From Streptomyces sp. 846.5 (GTDB lineage: Bacteria > Actinomycetota > Actinomycetes > Streptomycetales > Streptomycetaceae), in NCBI RefSeq assembly GCF_004365705.1, contig NZ_SOBN01000001.1:682001-746000 (forward strand): a stretch of 64,000 nucleotides of DNA, read 5' to 3'. The translations under genes and the position numbers were made by a program. The notes beneath the pieces are model-generated. The model did no database searches, had not been told where the DNA came from, and was given only the letters and a program-made list of their open reading frames with translations. How positions within the stretch are numbered: the first letter of the stretch is position 1; every line of letters starts with the position of its first letter. Shown in pieces: positions 42,371 through 50,070 of the stretch.

Positions 42371-43543
42371 GTGAACCTTGAGCTCAACGAGGAGCAGGCC
42401 GCCGTCCGCGAGCTCGCGGCCGACTTCGTCAACCGCGAGATCATCCCGCACGCCGCCGCCTGGGACCGCGCCGAGCAGGTGGACCGGGGCATCGTGAAGA
42501 AGCTCGGGGCGCTCGGCTTCCTCGGGCTCACCATCCCGGAGGAGTACGGCGGCTCAGGCGGCGACTACCTCTCCTACGTCCTGGTCACCGAGGAGCTCGG
42601 CCGGGGCGACTCCTCCGTGCGCGGGCTGATGTCGGTGTCGCTGGGCCTGGTCACCAAGTCGATCAATGCCTACGGCACCGAGGAACAGAAGCATCGGTGG
42701 CTGCCCCGGCTCTGCGCCGGAGAGGCGCTGGGCTGCTTCGCCCTGACCGAGCCCGGCACCGGGTCCGACGCCGGCAACCTCTCCACCCGGGCCGTGCGCG
42801 ACGGCGACGACGGCGACACCTGGGTGCTCAACGGCGCCAAGATGTTCATCACCAACGGCACCTGGGCCGAGGTCGCCCTGGTCTTCGCCCGCACCGGCGG
42901 CGACGACCCCGCGCAGGCCGGGCACAGGGGCGTCAGCGCCTTCCTGGTCCCCACCGACACCCCGGGGCTGACCCGCACCACCATCCACGGCAAGCTCGGC
43001 CTGCGCGGCCAGCCCACCGCCGAGCTGGCCTTCGAGGACGTCCGGGTCCCGCACAGCGCGATGCTGGGCGAGGAGGGCAAGGGCTTCCAGGTCGCCATGG
43101 CGGCCCTCGCCAAGGGCCGGATGTCGGTGGCGGCGGGATGCGTCGGCATCATCCAGGCCTCGCTGGACGCGGCCGTCGCCTACGCGACCGAGCGCGAGCA
43201 GTTCGGCAAGCCGATCGCCGCGCACCAGCTGGTGCAGGAGATGCTCGCCGACATCAAGGTCGAGCTGGACGCGGCCCGACTGCTGACCTGGCGGGTCGCC
43301 GACCTCATCGAGCGCGGGCTGCCGTTCCGCGCCGAGGGGTCCATCGCCAAGCTCTACGCCTCCGAAGCCGCCGTGAAGGCGGCCAACACCGCGCTCCAGG
43401 TCTTCGGCGGCTACGGCTTCGTCGACGAGTACCCGGTCGGCAAGTACGTCCGCGACGCCCGGGTGATGACCCTGTACGAGGGCACCAGCCAGATCCAGAA
43501 GCTGCTCATCGGCCGGGAACTGACCGGCATCAACGCGTTCTGA
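42371..43543 (+). CDS. Acyl-CoA dehydrogenase
   Basis: This 390-residue FAD enzyme oxidises acyl-CoA to the 2-enoyl-CoA. The start is GTG 42371, five bases after GAGG. Signatures are CFALTEPGTGSDAGN, WVLNGAKMFITNG, KGFQVAMAALAKGRMSVAAGCVGI and the C-terminal QVFGGYGFVDEYPVGKYVRDARVMTLYEGTSQIQ, where the glutamate of YEGTS is the catalytic base. It leads an operon with a thiolase and a ketoacyl/hydroxyacyl oxidoreductase, covering most of a beta-oxidation cycle; no enoyl-CoA hydratase is included. Confidence 0.95.
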   Translation: MNLELNEEQAAVRELAADFVNREIIPHAAAWDRAEQVDRGIVKKLGALGFLGLTIPEEYGGSGGDYLSYVLVTEELGRGDSSVRGLMSVSLGLVTKSINAYGTEEQKHRWLPRLCAGEALGCFALTEPGTGSDAGNLSTRAVRDGDDGDTWVLNGAKMFITNGTWAEVALVFARTGGDDPAQAGHRGVSAFLVPTDTPGLTRTTIHGKLGLRGQPTAELAFEDVRVPHSAMLGEEGKGFQVAMAALAKGRMSVAAGCVGIIQASLDAAVAYATEREQFGKPIAAHQLVQEMLADIKVELDAARLLTWRVADLIERGLPFRAEGSIAKLYASEAAVKAANTALQVFGGYGFVDEYPVGKYVRDARVMTLYEGTSQIQKLLIGRELTGINAF

Positions 43544-43572
43544 CCCAACCACCTGCCGCAAGGAGCCCGACC

Positions 43573-44760
43573 ATGCGCCCCGTCTACTTCGCCGCAGCAC
43601 GCCGTACCCCCATCGGCCGGCTGCGCGGCGCGCTGTCCACCGTCCGTCCCGACGATCTGGCCGCCGCCGCGGTGCGGGCCGTGCTGGACAGCGTGCCCGG
43701 GCTGGACCCGGCCAGGATCGACGACGTCTACTGGGGCGCGGCCAACCAGTCCGGCGAGGACAACCGCAATGTCGCGCGGATGGCCGTGCTGCTGGCCGGA
43801 CTGCCCGACTCGGTGCCGGGGGCGACCCTCAACCGGCTCTGCGCCTCCGGGCTGGAGGCGGTCACCACCGCGGCCCGGGCCATCGGCTCGGGCGAGGCGG
43901 ACATCGTGCTGGCGGGCGGCTCGGAGTCGATGAGCCGCGCGCCCTTCGTCCTGCCGCGCGCCGAGGTCGCGCTGCCGCACAGCGCCGAGATCTTCGACAC
44001 CAAGCTCGGCTGGCGGATGGTCAACCCGAAGATGCGCGAGCTGCACGGCGTGCTGTCGATGGGCGAGACCGCCGAGGAGGTCGCCGCGCGCTACGGCGTC
44101 AGCCGCGAGCAGCAGGACGCCTTCGCCCTGAGCAGCCATCAGAAGGCGGCGGCAGCAAGGAAGAACGGCCTGTTCGACGCGGAGATCGTGCCGGTGACGC
44201 TGGCCGACGGCACGGTGGTGAGCGAGGACGAGTCGATCCGCGCCGACACCACGCTGGAGAAGCTGGCCTCGCTCAAGCCGGTGTTCCGCAAGGACGGCAC
44301 CGTCACGGCCGGCAACGCCTCGCCGATGAACGACGGTGCGGCCGGGCTGCTGCTGGTCAGCGAGGAGGCGCTCGGTGAGCTGGGCCTGGAGCCGCTGGGA
44401 CGCTATGTCGCCGGGGCGAGTGCCGGGGTGAACCCGGACATCATGGGCATCGGGCCGGTCCCCGCGGTGCGGCGGGTGCTGGCACGGACCGGACGGGACA
44501 TCGGCGGGTTGGACACCGCCGAGTTCAACGAGGCGTTCGCGGCGCAGGCGCTGGCGTGCGTGAACGAGTTGGGGATCGACCCGGAGCTGGTCAACCCGCA
44601 GGGTGGGGCGATCGCGCTGGGGCATCCGCTGGGGGGGTCGGGGGCGCGGATCCTGACGACACTGCTGCACCGGATGGCGCGGACGGGGGCGGGACGGGGG
44701 CTGGCGACGATGTGTGTGGGGGTTGGGCAGGGGTCTGCGGTGCTTGTGGATCGTGACTGA
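43573..44760 (+). CDS. Acetyl-CoA C-acyltransferase (thiolase)
   Basis: This 395-residue thiolase has active-site Cys in LNRLCASGLEAV and catalytic GHPLGGSGAR plus CVGVGQGSA near the end. The N-terminal RRTPIGRLRGALSTVRPDDLAA resembles the PcaF/PaaJ 3-oxoadipyl-CoA thiolases, so an aromatic or dicarboxylic acyl-CoA substrate is possible. It starts 29 bp after the dehydrogenase with AGGAG. The last 150 bp are unusually G-rich on this strand compared with the rest of the operon. Confidence 0.93.
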   Translation: MRPVYFAAARRTPIGRLRGALSTVRPDDLAAAAVRAVLDSVPGLDPARIDDVYWGAANQSGEDNRNVARMAVLLAGLPDSVPGATLNRLCASGLEAVTTAARAIGSGEADIVLAGGSESMSRAPFVLPRAEVALPHSAEIFDTKLGWRMVNPKMRELHGVLSMGETAEEVAARYGVSREQQDAFALSSHQKAAAARKNGLFDAEIVPVTLADGTVVSEDESIRADTTLEKLASLKPVFRKDGTVTAGNASPMNDGAAGLLLVSEEALGELGLEPLGRYVAGASAGVNPDIMGIGPVPAVRRVLARTGRDIGGLDTAEFNEAFAAQALACVNELGIDPELVNPQGGAIALGHPLGGSGARILTTLLHRMARTGAGRGLATMCVGVGQGSAVLVDRD

Positions 44761-44849
44761 CGCGCGGGTGAGTGCGTGGCTTGTCGCGCACGCTTTGAAT
44801 CAGGCACAGCCTCGCGCCGCTACGGGGCTCTCGGATGAAGGAGTAACGC

Positions 44850-45608
44850 ATGACTCGTCTTACCGGGCAGGTCGCCGTCGTCACCGGGGCGGCGCAGGGT
44901 ATCGGGGCGGCTACCGCGCTGCGGTTGGCGTCGGAGGGGGCGGCGGTGGCTGTCGTGGACCTCTCCGCCGAGCGGGCGTCGGCAACGGTGGAGGCGATCA
45001 CTGCCAAGGGCGGGACGGCGCGGGGGTACGGCTGCGACGTCGCCGACATCGACGCGGTTGAGGCGGTGTTCGCCCAGGTCGCCGCCGATCTGGGCGGGGT
45101 CCACATCCTGGTCAACAATGCCGGGATCACCCGCGACAACCTGTTCTTCAAGATGCCGAAGGAGGACTGGGACGCCGTCATCACGGTCAATCTGACCAGC
45201 GCCTACAACTGCTCGCAGATCGCCCAGCGGTACATGTGCAAGCAGAAGTACGGCAAGATCGTCTCGCTGAGCTCGCGCTCCGCCCTGGGCAACCGGGGCC
45301 AGGCCAACTACGCGGCCGCCAAGGCCGGCATCCAGGGCCTGACCGCGACGCTGGCCATCGAGCTCGGCCCCTTCAACATCAACGTCAACGCCGTCGCCCC
45401 CGGCTACATCGCCACCGGCATGACCGCAGCCACCGCCGAGCGGGTCGGCGCGACGCCCGAGCAGCACCAGGAGCTCGCCGCCGAGCGCACTCCGCTGCGC
45501 CGGGTGGGCCGCCCGGAGGACGTCGCCTCGGTGGTCGCCTTCCTGGTGTCCGAGGACTCGTCCTACGTCAGCGGCCAGACCCTGTATGTCAACGGCGGGG
45601 CCCGCTGA
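44850..45608 (+). CDS. SDR family 3-oxoacyl reductase / 3-hydroxyacyl-CoA dehydrogenase
   Basis: This 252-residue short-chain dehydrogenase has cofactor motif VTGAAQGIGAATAL, NNAG in LVNNAGITRD, the catalytic serine in VSLSSRSALG, and YAAAK. PGYIATGMT and YVSGQTLYVNGGAR complete a FabG-like layout. Asp in VVDLSAER after beta-2 suggests NAD(H) preference, fitting the hydroxyacyl step of the same pathway as the two genes upstream. Confidence 0.92.
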   Translation: MTRLTGQVAVVTGAAQGIGAATALRLASEGAAVAVVDLSAERASATVEAITAKGGTARGYGCDVADIDAVEAVFAQVAADLGGVHILVNNAGITRDNLFFKMPKEDWDAVITVNLTSAYNCSQIAQRYMCKQKYGKIVSLSSRSALGNRGQANYAAAKAGIQGLTATLAIELGPFNINVNAVAPGYIATGMTAATAERVGATPEQHQELAAERTPLRRVGRPEDVASVVAFLVSEDSSYVSGQTLYVNGGAR

Positions 45609-45618
45609 GATCGTGGCT

Positions 45619-46644
45619 TCAGGAGCGGCGGGCGTCCCAGGCCGCGAGGAGTTGCTGTTCGCGGTCCGGGGTCATCAGGCGTTCGTCCCTCTGGCTGTGG
45701 TGGACATCGAAGGCGTCGTCCATGCCACCCGGAGCGAAGAGCCAGGCGGCGGTGGCGCGGATGGACTCCGGGACCGGGCGGCAGTGCAGGCCGGCGGCGA
45801 TGGCCTTGGCGGAGGAGGGTGACCAGACGGCGGCGAACTCCTCGTTCGCGGGGGCCCAGAGCGGGAGCTCGGTCCAGGGCTCGACGTTGTGCTCCTCAAG
45901 GAACGCGTCGTCCAGCCAGACCAGCTCGGCCTTGCCGCCGGTGGCCTCCACGCAGGTGCCCAGGTACTCGCCCCAGGTGGTGTTGGCCGGGGTGCCGCTG
46001 GTGAGGTAGGTGCCGCTGCTGCCGTCCACGATCCGGTCCAGGCCGAAGACCGCGATGTCGCGGGCGTCGATGACCTGCATCTCGCGGTCGGGGCTGCCGG
46101 GGGCGATCATGCGGCCGCCCTGGGCGGCGCGGCGCAGCCAGACCGCGAGGCGGCGGGCGCGGTCGCCCGGGCCGAGGATCAGGCCCGGCTCGATCACCAG
46201 GGTGCGGCCGGGGAAGCCCTCGGTGACCGCGCGTTCGCAGCCGACCTTGAGCTTGCCGTAGTCGCCGTCGTCGGGGCCCGCGTCGGGCTCGCACTCGTGC
46301 CGGAGGGAGCTCTCGTCGACGGGCTTGCCGGGCCACTCCGGGTAGGCGTTGATCGTGGAGATCATGAGGTAGGTGTCGGCCGACCTCGCGAGGGCCGCGA
46401 CGGAGGCGCCGACAACGCGGGGCACGTAGCCGCAGACGTCCACGACCGCGTCCCAGGGGCCGGCGGCGGCCAGCCGCTCCAGGTCGGCGCCCTGCTCGCG
46501 GTCGCCCTGGACCGCGGTGACTCCGGGCTCGTCGGTGCCGGACTGCCCGCGGTTGAAGGTCGTCACCTCCCAGCCGCGCGACAGCGCCTCATGCACGAAC
46601 GCCCGTCCCAGGAACACCGATCCACCGATCACAAGTAGCTTCAT
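45619..46644 (-). CDS. NAD-dependent epimerase/dehydratase family protein
   Basis: This 341-residue extended SDR has nucleotide motif VIGGSVFLGRAFVHEAL, ending beta-2 with FNRGQSG, and catalytic YGKLK. The late MQVIDARDIAVFGLDRIVDG is typical of CSP41/RNA-binding-like and sugar-nucleotide epimerases. The variant GGSxFLG (rather than GGTGFIG) is typical of this actinobacterial subgroup. The substrate is unknown. Confidence 0.87.
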   Translation of the reverse strand: MKLLVIGGSVFLGRAFVHEALSRGWEVTTFNRGQSGTDEPGVTAVQGDREQGADLERLAAAGPWDAVVDVCGYVPRVVGASVAALARSADTYLMISTINAYPEWPGKPVDESSLRHECEPDAGPDDGDYGKLKVGCERAVTEGFPGRTLVIEPGLILGPGDRARRLAVWLRRAAQGGRMIAPGSPDREMQVIDARDIAVFGLDRIVDGSSGTYLTSGTPANTTWGEYLGTCVEATGGKAELVWLDDAFLEEHNVEPWTELPLWAPANEEFAAVWSPSSAKAIAAGLHCRPVPESIRATAAWLFAPGGMDDAFDVHHSQRDERLMTPDREQQLLAAWDARRS

Positions 46645-46747
46645 GTGAGCGAGTGTCAGCCGGGTGGACGGACAACCGAAAGAGCCTTCTGCCGTCAGCA
46701 GACAACGTCAGCCGACGGCGGAAGGAGTGCGTGGGGGGCTTGCCTGC

Positions 46748-47011
46748 TCAGCTCGCCTGTGCGCGCCAGGCGTCGACGCCGGCCTGGGAGGCGGCCCGGG
46801 AGACTGCCTTGGCCTGGCGCATGGCGCGGGTGGCCATCTCGGTCGGCGGGGTCTCGAGCTGCTGGACCCAGCCGCGTCCGGCCGTGACCAGGGCGGTGCC
46901 CGCGATCGCGGTGCCGAGGAGGGCGAGCATCGCCCCCGTGCCCGTGAGGACCGCACCGGCGGCCAGCATGCGTCGGTTGACCTGGAAAGTCATCATCTGG
47001 TTGTTCGCCAT
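46748..47011 (-). CDS. Small membrane protein of unknown function
   Basis: This 87-residue protein starts at ATG 47011, preceded by GGTAGGGG. It has two hydrophobic segments (MLAAGAVLTGTGAMLALLG and AIAGTALVTAGRGWVQQL) in a hairpin layout. A basic amphipathic tail follows (TRAMRQAKAVSRAASQAGVDAWRAQ). It resembles small conserved hypothetical proteins of streptomycetes. The role is unknown. Confidence 0.65.
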   Translation of the reverse strand: MANNQMMTFQVNRRMLAAGAVLTGTGAMLALLGTAIAGTALVTAGRGWVQQLETPPTEMATRAMRQAKAVSRAASQAGVDAWRAQAS

Positions 47012-47155
47012 ACCCCTACCCTGGGGGTGACCGGTGCCGCCTGCCTCGTGGGTGGGCCATCCGGGTTTGGTCTGCGGCCCGGCGTTGCGTAAGGTGTCGC
47101 AGTTGGCTTCGCCACACCTCACCACCTCCCCGATCCACGGAACGGCAGCAGCGGC

Positions 47156-48673
47156 ATGAGCGCAGGACCCGACGGCGGCACGACCCTCACCGAGGTCCCT
47201 GGCGAGGATGTCCAGGTCAGGGAGAACCCGGTCGAGGATGTCCCCGGCATCGATCCGGAGCGGCTGAAGCTGGCCCTAGCGGTCCTGGCCGAGCTCGACC
47301 GGCTGCCGATCGACCACCCCGACGCGATCACCGTCCGGCTGGCCACCGCCGGGCTGTACCGGACGGTCAAGCACCGCCGCCGCCAGGAGCGCCGGGCCGC
47401 CAAGACGGCCAACGACCGGGCCGTGACCGAGGCCACCGCGACCGGCGCCGCCGACAGGATCGACGACGAGACCCAGGGCCTGCAGCTCACCAGCGGGACC
47501 AGCGGTCCGATCGCGGGCGTGCTGGATCGGCCGCGATCCTGCTACATCTGCAAGACCCGCTATGTCGAGGTCGACGCCTTCTACCACCAGCTGTGCCAGC
47601 CCTGCGCCCACGAGAACCGGGCCCGCCGGGAGGCCCGCACCGATCTCAGCGGCAAGCGTGCGCTGCTCACCGGTGGCCGGGCCAAGATCGGCATGTACAT
47701 CGCGCTGCGGCTGCTGCGCGACGGCGCCCACACCACGATCACCACCCGCTTCCCCAATGACGCGATCCGCCGGTTCACGGCCATGCCGGACAGCGCCGAG
47801 TGGCTGCACCGGCTGCGCATCGTCGGCATCGACCTGCGCGACCCCTCGCAGGTCATCGCGCTGGCGGACTCGGTGGCCGAGCAGGGCCCGCTGGACATCC
47901 TGATCAACAACGCCGCGCAGACGGTACGCCGGTCCGCGCAGGCCTACGCCGAGCTGATCACCGCCGAGGACGCGCCGCTGCCCGCCGGGGAGCTGCCGGA
48001 GGCGGTCGTGCTGGGGCGCTTCGACCTCAGCCGCCAGCCCGCCCTGCCCAGCCAGTCGCGCGGCGAGCGGGGCGCGCTGAGCGCCCAGGCGCTCACGGCG
48101 CTCGCGCTGACCAGCGGCTCGGCCGCGCCCGCGCTGGTCGAGGCGGGGACGGCGATCGACGCAGGCGGGCTGGTCCCGGACCTGGACCCGGTGAACAGCT
48201 GGAGCCAGAAGATCGACGAGGTCGACCCTATCGAGCTGCTCGAAGTGCAGCTCTGCAATGTCACCGCGCCGTTCATCCTGGTCAGCAGGTTGCGCCCGGC
48301 GATGGCCGGCTCGGCCGCGCCACGCAAGTACGTGGTGAACGTGTCCGCGATGGAGGGCCAGTTCAGCCGCGGCTACAAGGGCCCGGGCCACCCGCACACC
48401 AACATGGCCAAGGCCGCGCTGAACATGCTGACCCGCACCAGCGCCCAGGAGATGCTGGACCAGGACGGCATCCTGATGACCGCCGTGGACACCGGCTGGA
48501 TCACCGACGAGCGCCCGCACCCGGACAAGATGCGCCTCGCCGACGAGGGCTTCCACGCTCCGCTGGACCTGGTGGACGGCGCGGCGCGGGTGTACGACCC
48601 GATCGTGCGCGGCGAGCAGGGCGAGGACCTGTTCGGGGTGTTCCTGAAGGACTACGCGCCGTCGCCGTGGTGA
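47156..48673 (+). CDS. Zinc-ribbon SDR protein lacking the catalytic tyrosine
   Basis: This 505-residue protein has a helical N-terminal about 120 residues, then a four-cysteine knuckle (Cys129, Cys132, Cys147, Cys150; CYIC and CQPC), then an SDR domain from about 160. The cofactor motif reads LLTGGRAKIGMYIALRL, an altered TGxxxGxG, and LINNAAQTVRR replaces NNAG. The serine is in VNVSAMEG, but the YxxxK position is Thr415-N-M-A-Lys419 (HTNMAK). About 95 residues are inserted between the NNAA motif and the serine. Related eukaryotic and actinobacterial proteins with this HTNMAK motif exist. The protein may bind cofactor without classical catalysis. Confidence 0.8.
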   Translation: MSAGPDGGTTLTEVPGEDVQVRENPVEDVPGIDPERLKLALAVLAELDRLPIDHPDAITVRLATAGLYRTVKHRRRQERRAAKTANDRAVTEATATGAADRIDDETQGLQLTSGTSGPIAGVLDRPRSCYICKTRYVEVDAFYHQLCQPCAHENRARREARTDLSGKRALLTGGRAKIGMYIALRLLRDGAHTTITTRFPNDAIRRFTAMPDSAEWLHRLRIVGIDLRDPSQVIALADSVAEQGPLDILINNAAQTVRRSAQAYAELITAEDAPLPAGELPEAVVLGRFDLSRQPALPSQSRGERGALSAQALTALALTSGSAAPALVEAGTAIDAGGLVPDLDPVNSWSQKIDEVDPIELLEVQLCNVTAPFILVSRLRPAMAGSAAPRKYVVNVSAMEGQFSRGYKGPGHPHTNMAKAALNMLTRTSAQEMLDQDGILMTAVDTGWITDERPHPDKMRLADEGFHAPLDLVDGAARVYDPIVRGEQGEDLFGVFLKDYAPSPW

Positions 48674-48702
48674 CGGCACTGCAGTGACCGCGACCGGCCG
48701 TC

Positions 48703-49998
48703 TCAGCTGCTGGTGAGCGAGCCGGTCAGCCGGGCGAGGTGCCGTTCGACGGAGCCCGGGCGGTTGGCGTCCGGGACGTCGCGGCGCAGGGCCAGCAGGT
48801 CCGGGCCCAGCCGGCGGGCCTCGTCGTCGTCCTCGATCGCGCGCCAGCAGGCCTCGGCGTTGGCCGCCGCCTGGGCGGTCTCGGGATCGTCCGAGCCCCG
48901 GGTCTCCAGCAGGCTGAGCGCCACCGCACGGTAGAGCTCGGCGGCATCGGCCTGCTGTCCGGCCAGGCGGGCCACATGGGCGTGGACCTGGCGTACCCGC
49001 AGCGCGACCTCCGCGTGCGGGCCGTGCTCGGCCACGGCCTCGTCCTCCAGCTCCCGGGCGAAGGCGACGGCCCGGGTGTGCTCGCCCGCGTCGGCGGCGG
49101 CCACGATCACGCCGATGGCCACCCGGTAGTCGTCCGGAGCGGCCTCCTCCTCGGCGACGGGGGCTTCCTCTTCAGCTTCAGGGGCGTTCTCGTCGAGGTC
49201 GAGGGAGCGGAGGTGGACGGTCGGCGCGGTCGGGGGAAGCGGCGGCGGTACCAGGACCGGCTGCTGTGGGGCGGCTTCGAGGCGGCGGGCCGTGTTGCGG
49301 AAGATCTGCCGGCCGGGCGCGTGGGTGACCACCAGCAGTACCTCGGGGCGCAGCACCGAGTGCACCTGCTGGTGCAGCTCCTCCGGCGTCAGTGTGCCGT
49401 TGGCGCCCGGGCGCCCGCCGTGCAGGGCCTCGATCAGCGCCCGGGTGAAGGTGCCGACCTGCTGCGGGTCCGGGTTGACGGCCGCCCACAGCGGCAGCCC
49501 CGCGCCCAGCGGCGAGGGCACCACCCGCAGCGGGGGCAGCACCACCTCCTCCGCGCTGAGGTCGGCGACGACCAGGGTGGCGGTCTCGGCGGGACGCAGC
49601 CGGATCTCCTCGGCGACCGCCGCCCAGGGCAGCTGGGAGCCGCCGAGGTCGAGTACGGCCCCGCCGGTGCGGCGGTCCCTGACCAGGTGTCCGCCGATGT
49701 GGATCAGCAGCGGTCCCGGATGCCGGACCGAGGCGCGCAGATGCGCGAGGACGCCGGGGGCGTCGGTGGCCGCGGTCAGATGGACGGTGTCCACGGCGTC
49801 GGCGGCGAGCAGTACCTGGGGGGCGATGGCGGCGATGATCGTGGAGAGCCCGGGGGCGGGACGGCCGGCCCGTGGCGGGAAGCGCCGCGGGCTCTGCCCG
49901 TTGCCGCCCTCGATCACCAGCACGCGGCCGCGCGGCCCGGACTGCGCCTGCCGACCAAGAGAACCATCGCCCGGCGCCAACGTCTCGCCCGTCACCAC
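48703..49998 (-). CDS. Caspase-fold-like pseudoenzyme with C-terminal repeat domain
   Basis: This is a 431-residue protein of unsettled family. Residues about 25-240 follow the order of actinobacterial caspase-like (EACC/CHAT) domains: LLIHIGGHLVRDRR at the His strand, TATLVVADLSAEEV at the Cys strand, then GTFTRALIEALHGGRPGANGTLTPEELHQQVH. The histidine is kept but the cysteine position has no Cys, so it is probably inactive. After an acidic linker (EEEAPVAEEEAAPDD) the last 150 residues look like a TPR-type helical repeat. It is the last gene of the leftward pilus set. The assignment is inference from motif order. Confidence 0.45.
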   Translation of the reverse strand: MVTGETLAPGDGSLGRQAQSGPRGRVLVIEGGNGQSPRRFPPRAGRPAPGLSTIIAAIAPQVLLAADAVDTVHLTAATDAPGVLAHLRASVRHPGPLLIHIGGHLVRDRRTGGAVLDLGGSQLPWAAVAEEIRLRPAETATLVVADLSAEEVVLPPLRVVPSPLGAGLPLWAAVNPDPQQVGTFTRALIEALHGGRPGANGTLTPEELHQQVHSVLRPEVLLVVTHAPGRQIFRNTARRLEAAPQQPVLVPPPLPPTAPTVHLRSLDLDENAPEAEEEAPVAEEEAAPDDYRVAIGVIVAAADAGEHTRAVAFARELEDEAVAEHGPHAEVALRVRQVHAHVARLAGQQADAAELYRAVALSLLETRGSDDPETAQAAANAEACWRAIEDDDEARRLGPDLLALRRDVPDANRPGSVERHLARLTGSLTSS

Positions 49999-50070
49999 GC
50001 CACCCCGTCCCCGCAGTTCCGCTGCGATCGTCCAGAAGCGACACCCTATCGTCGGCGGGCGGGAGGCTTC

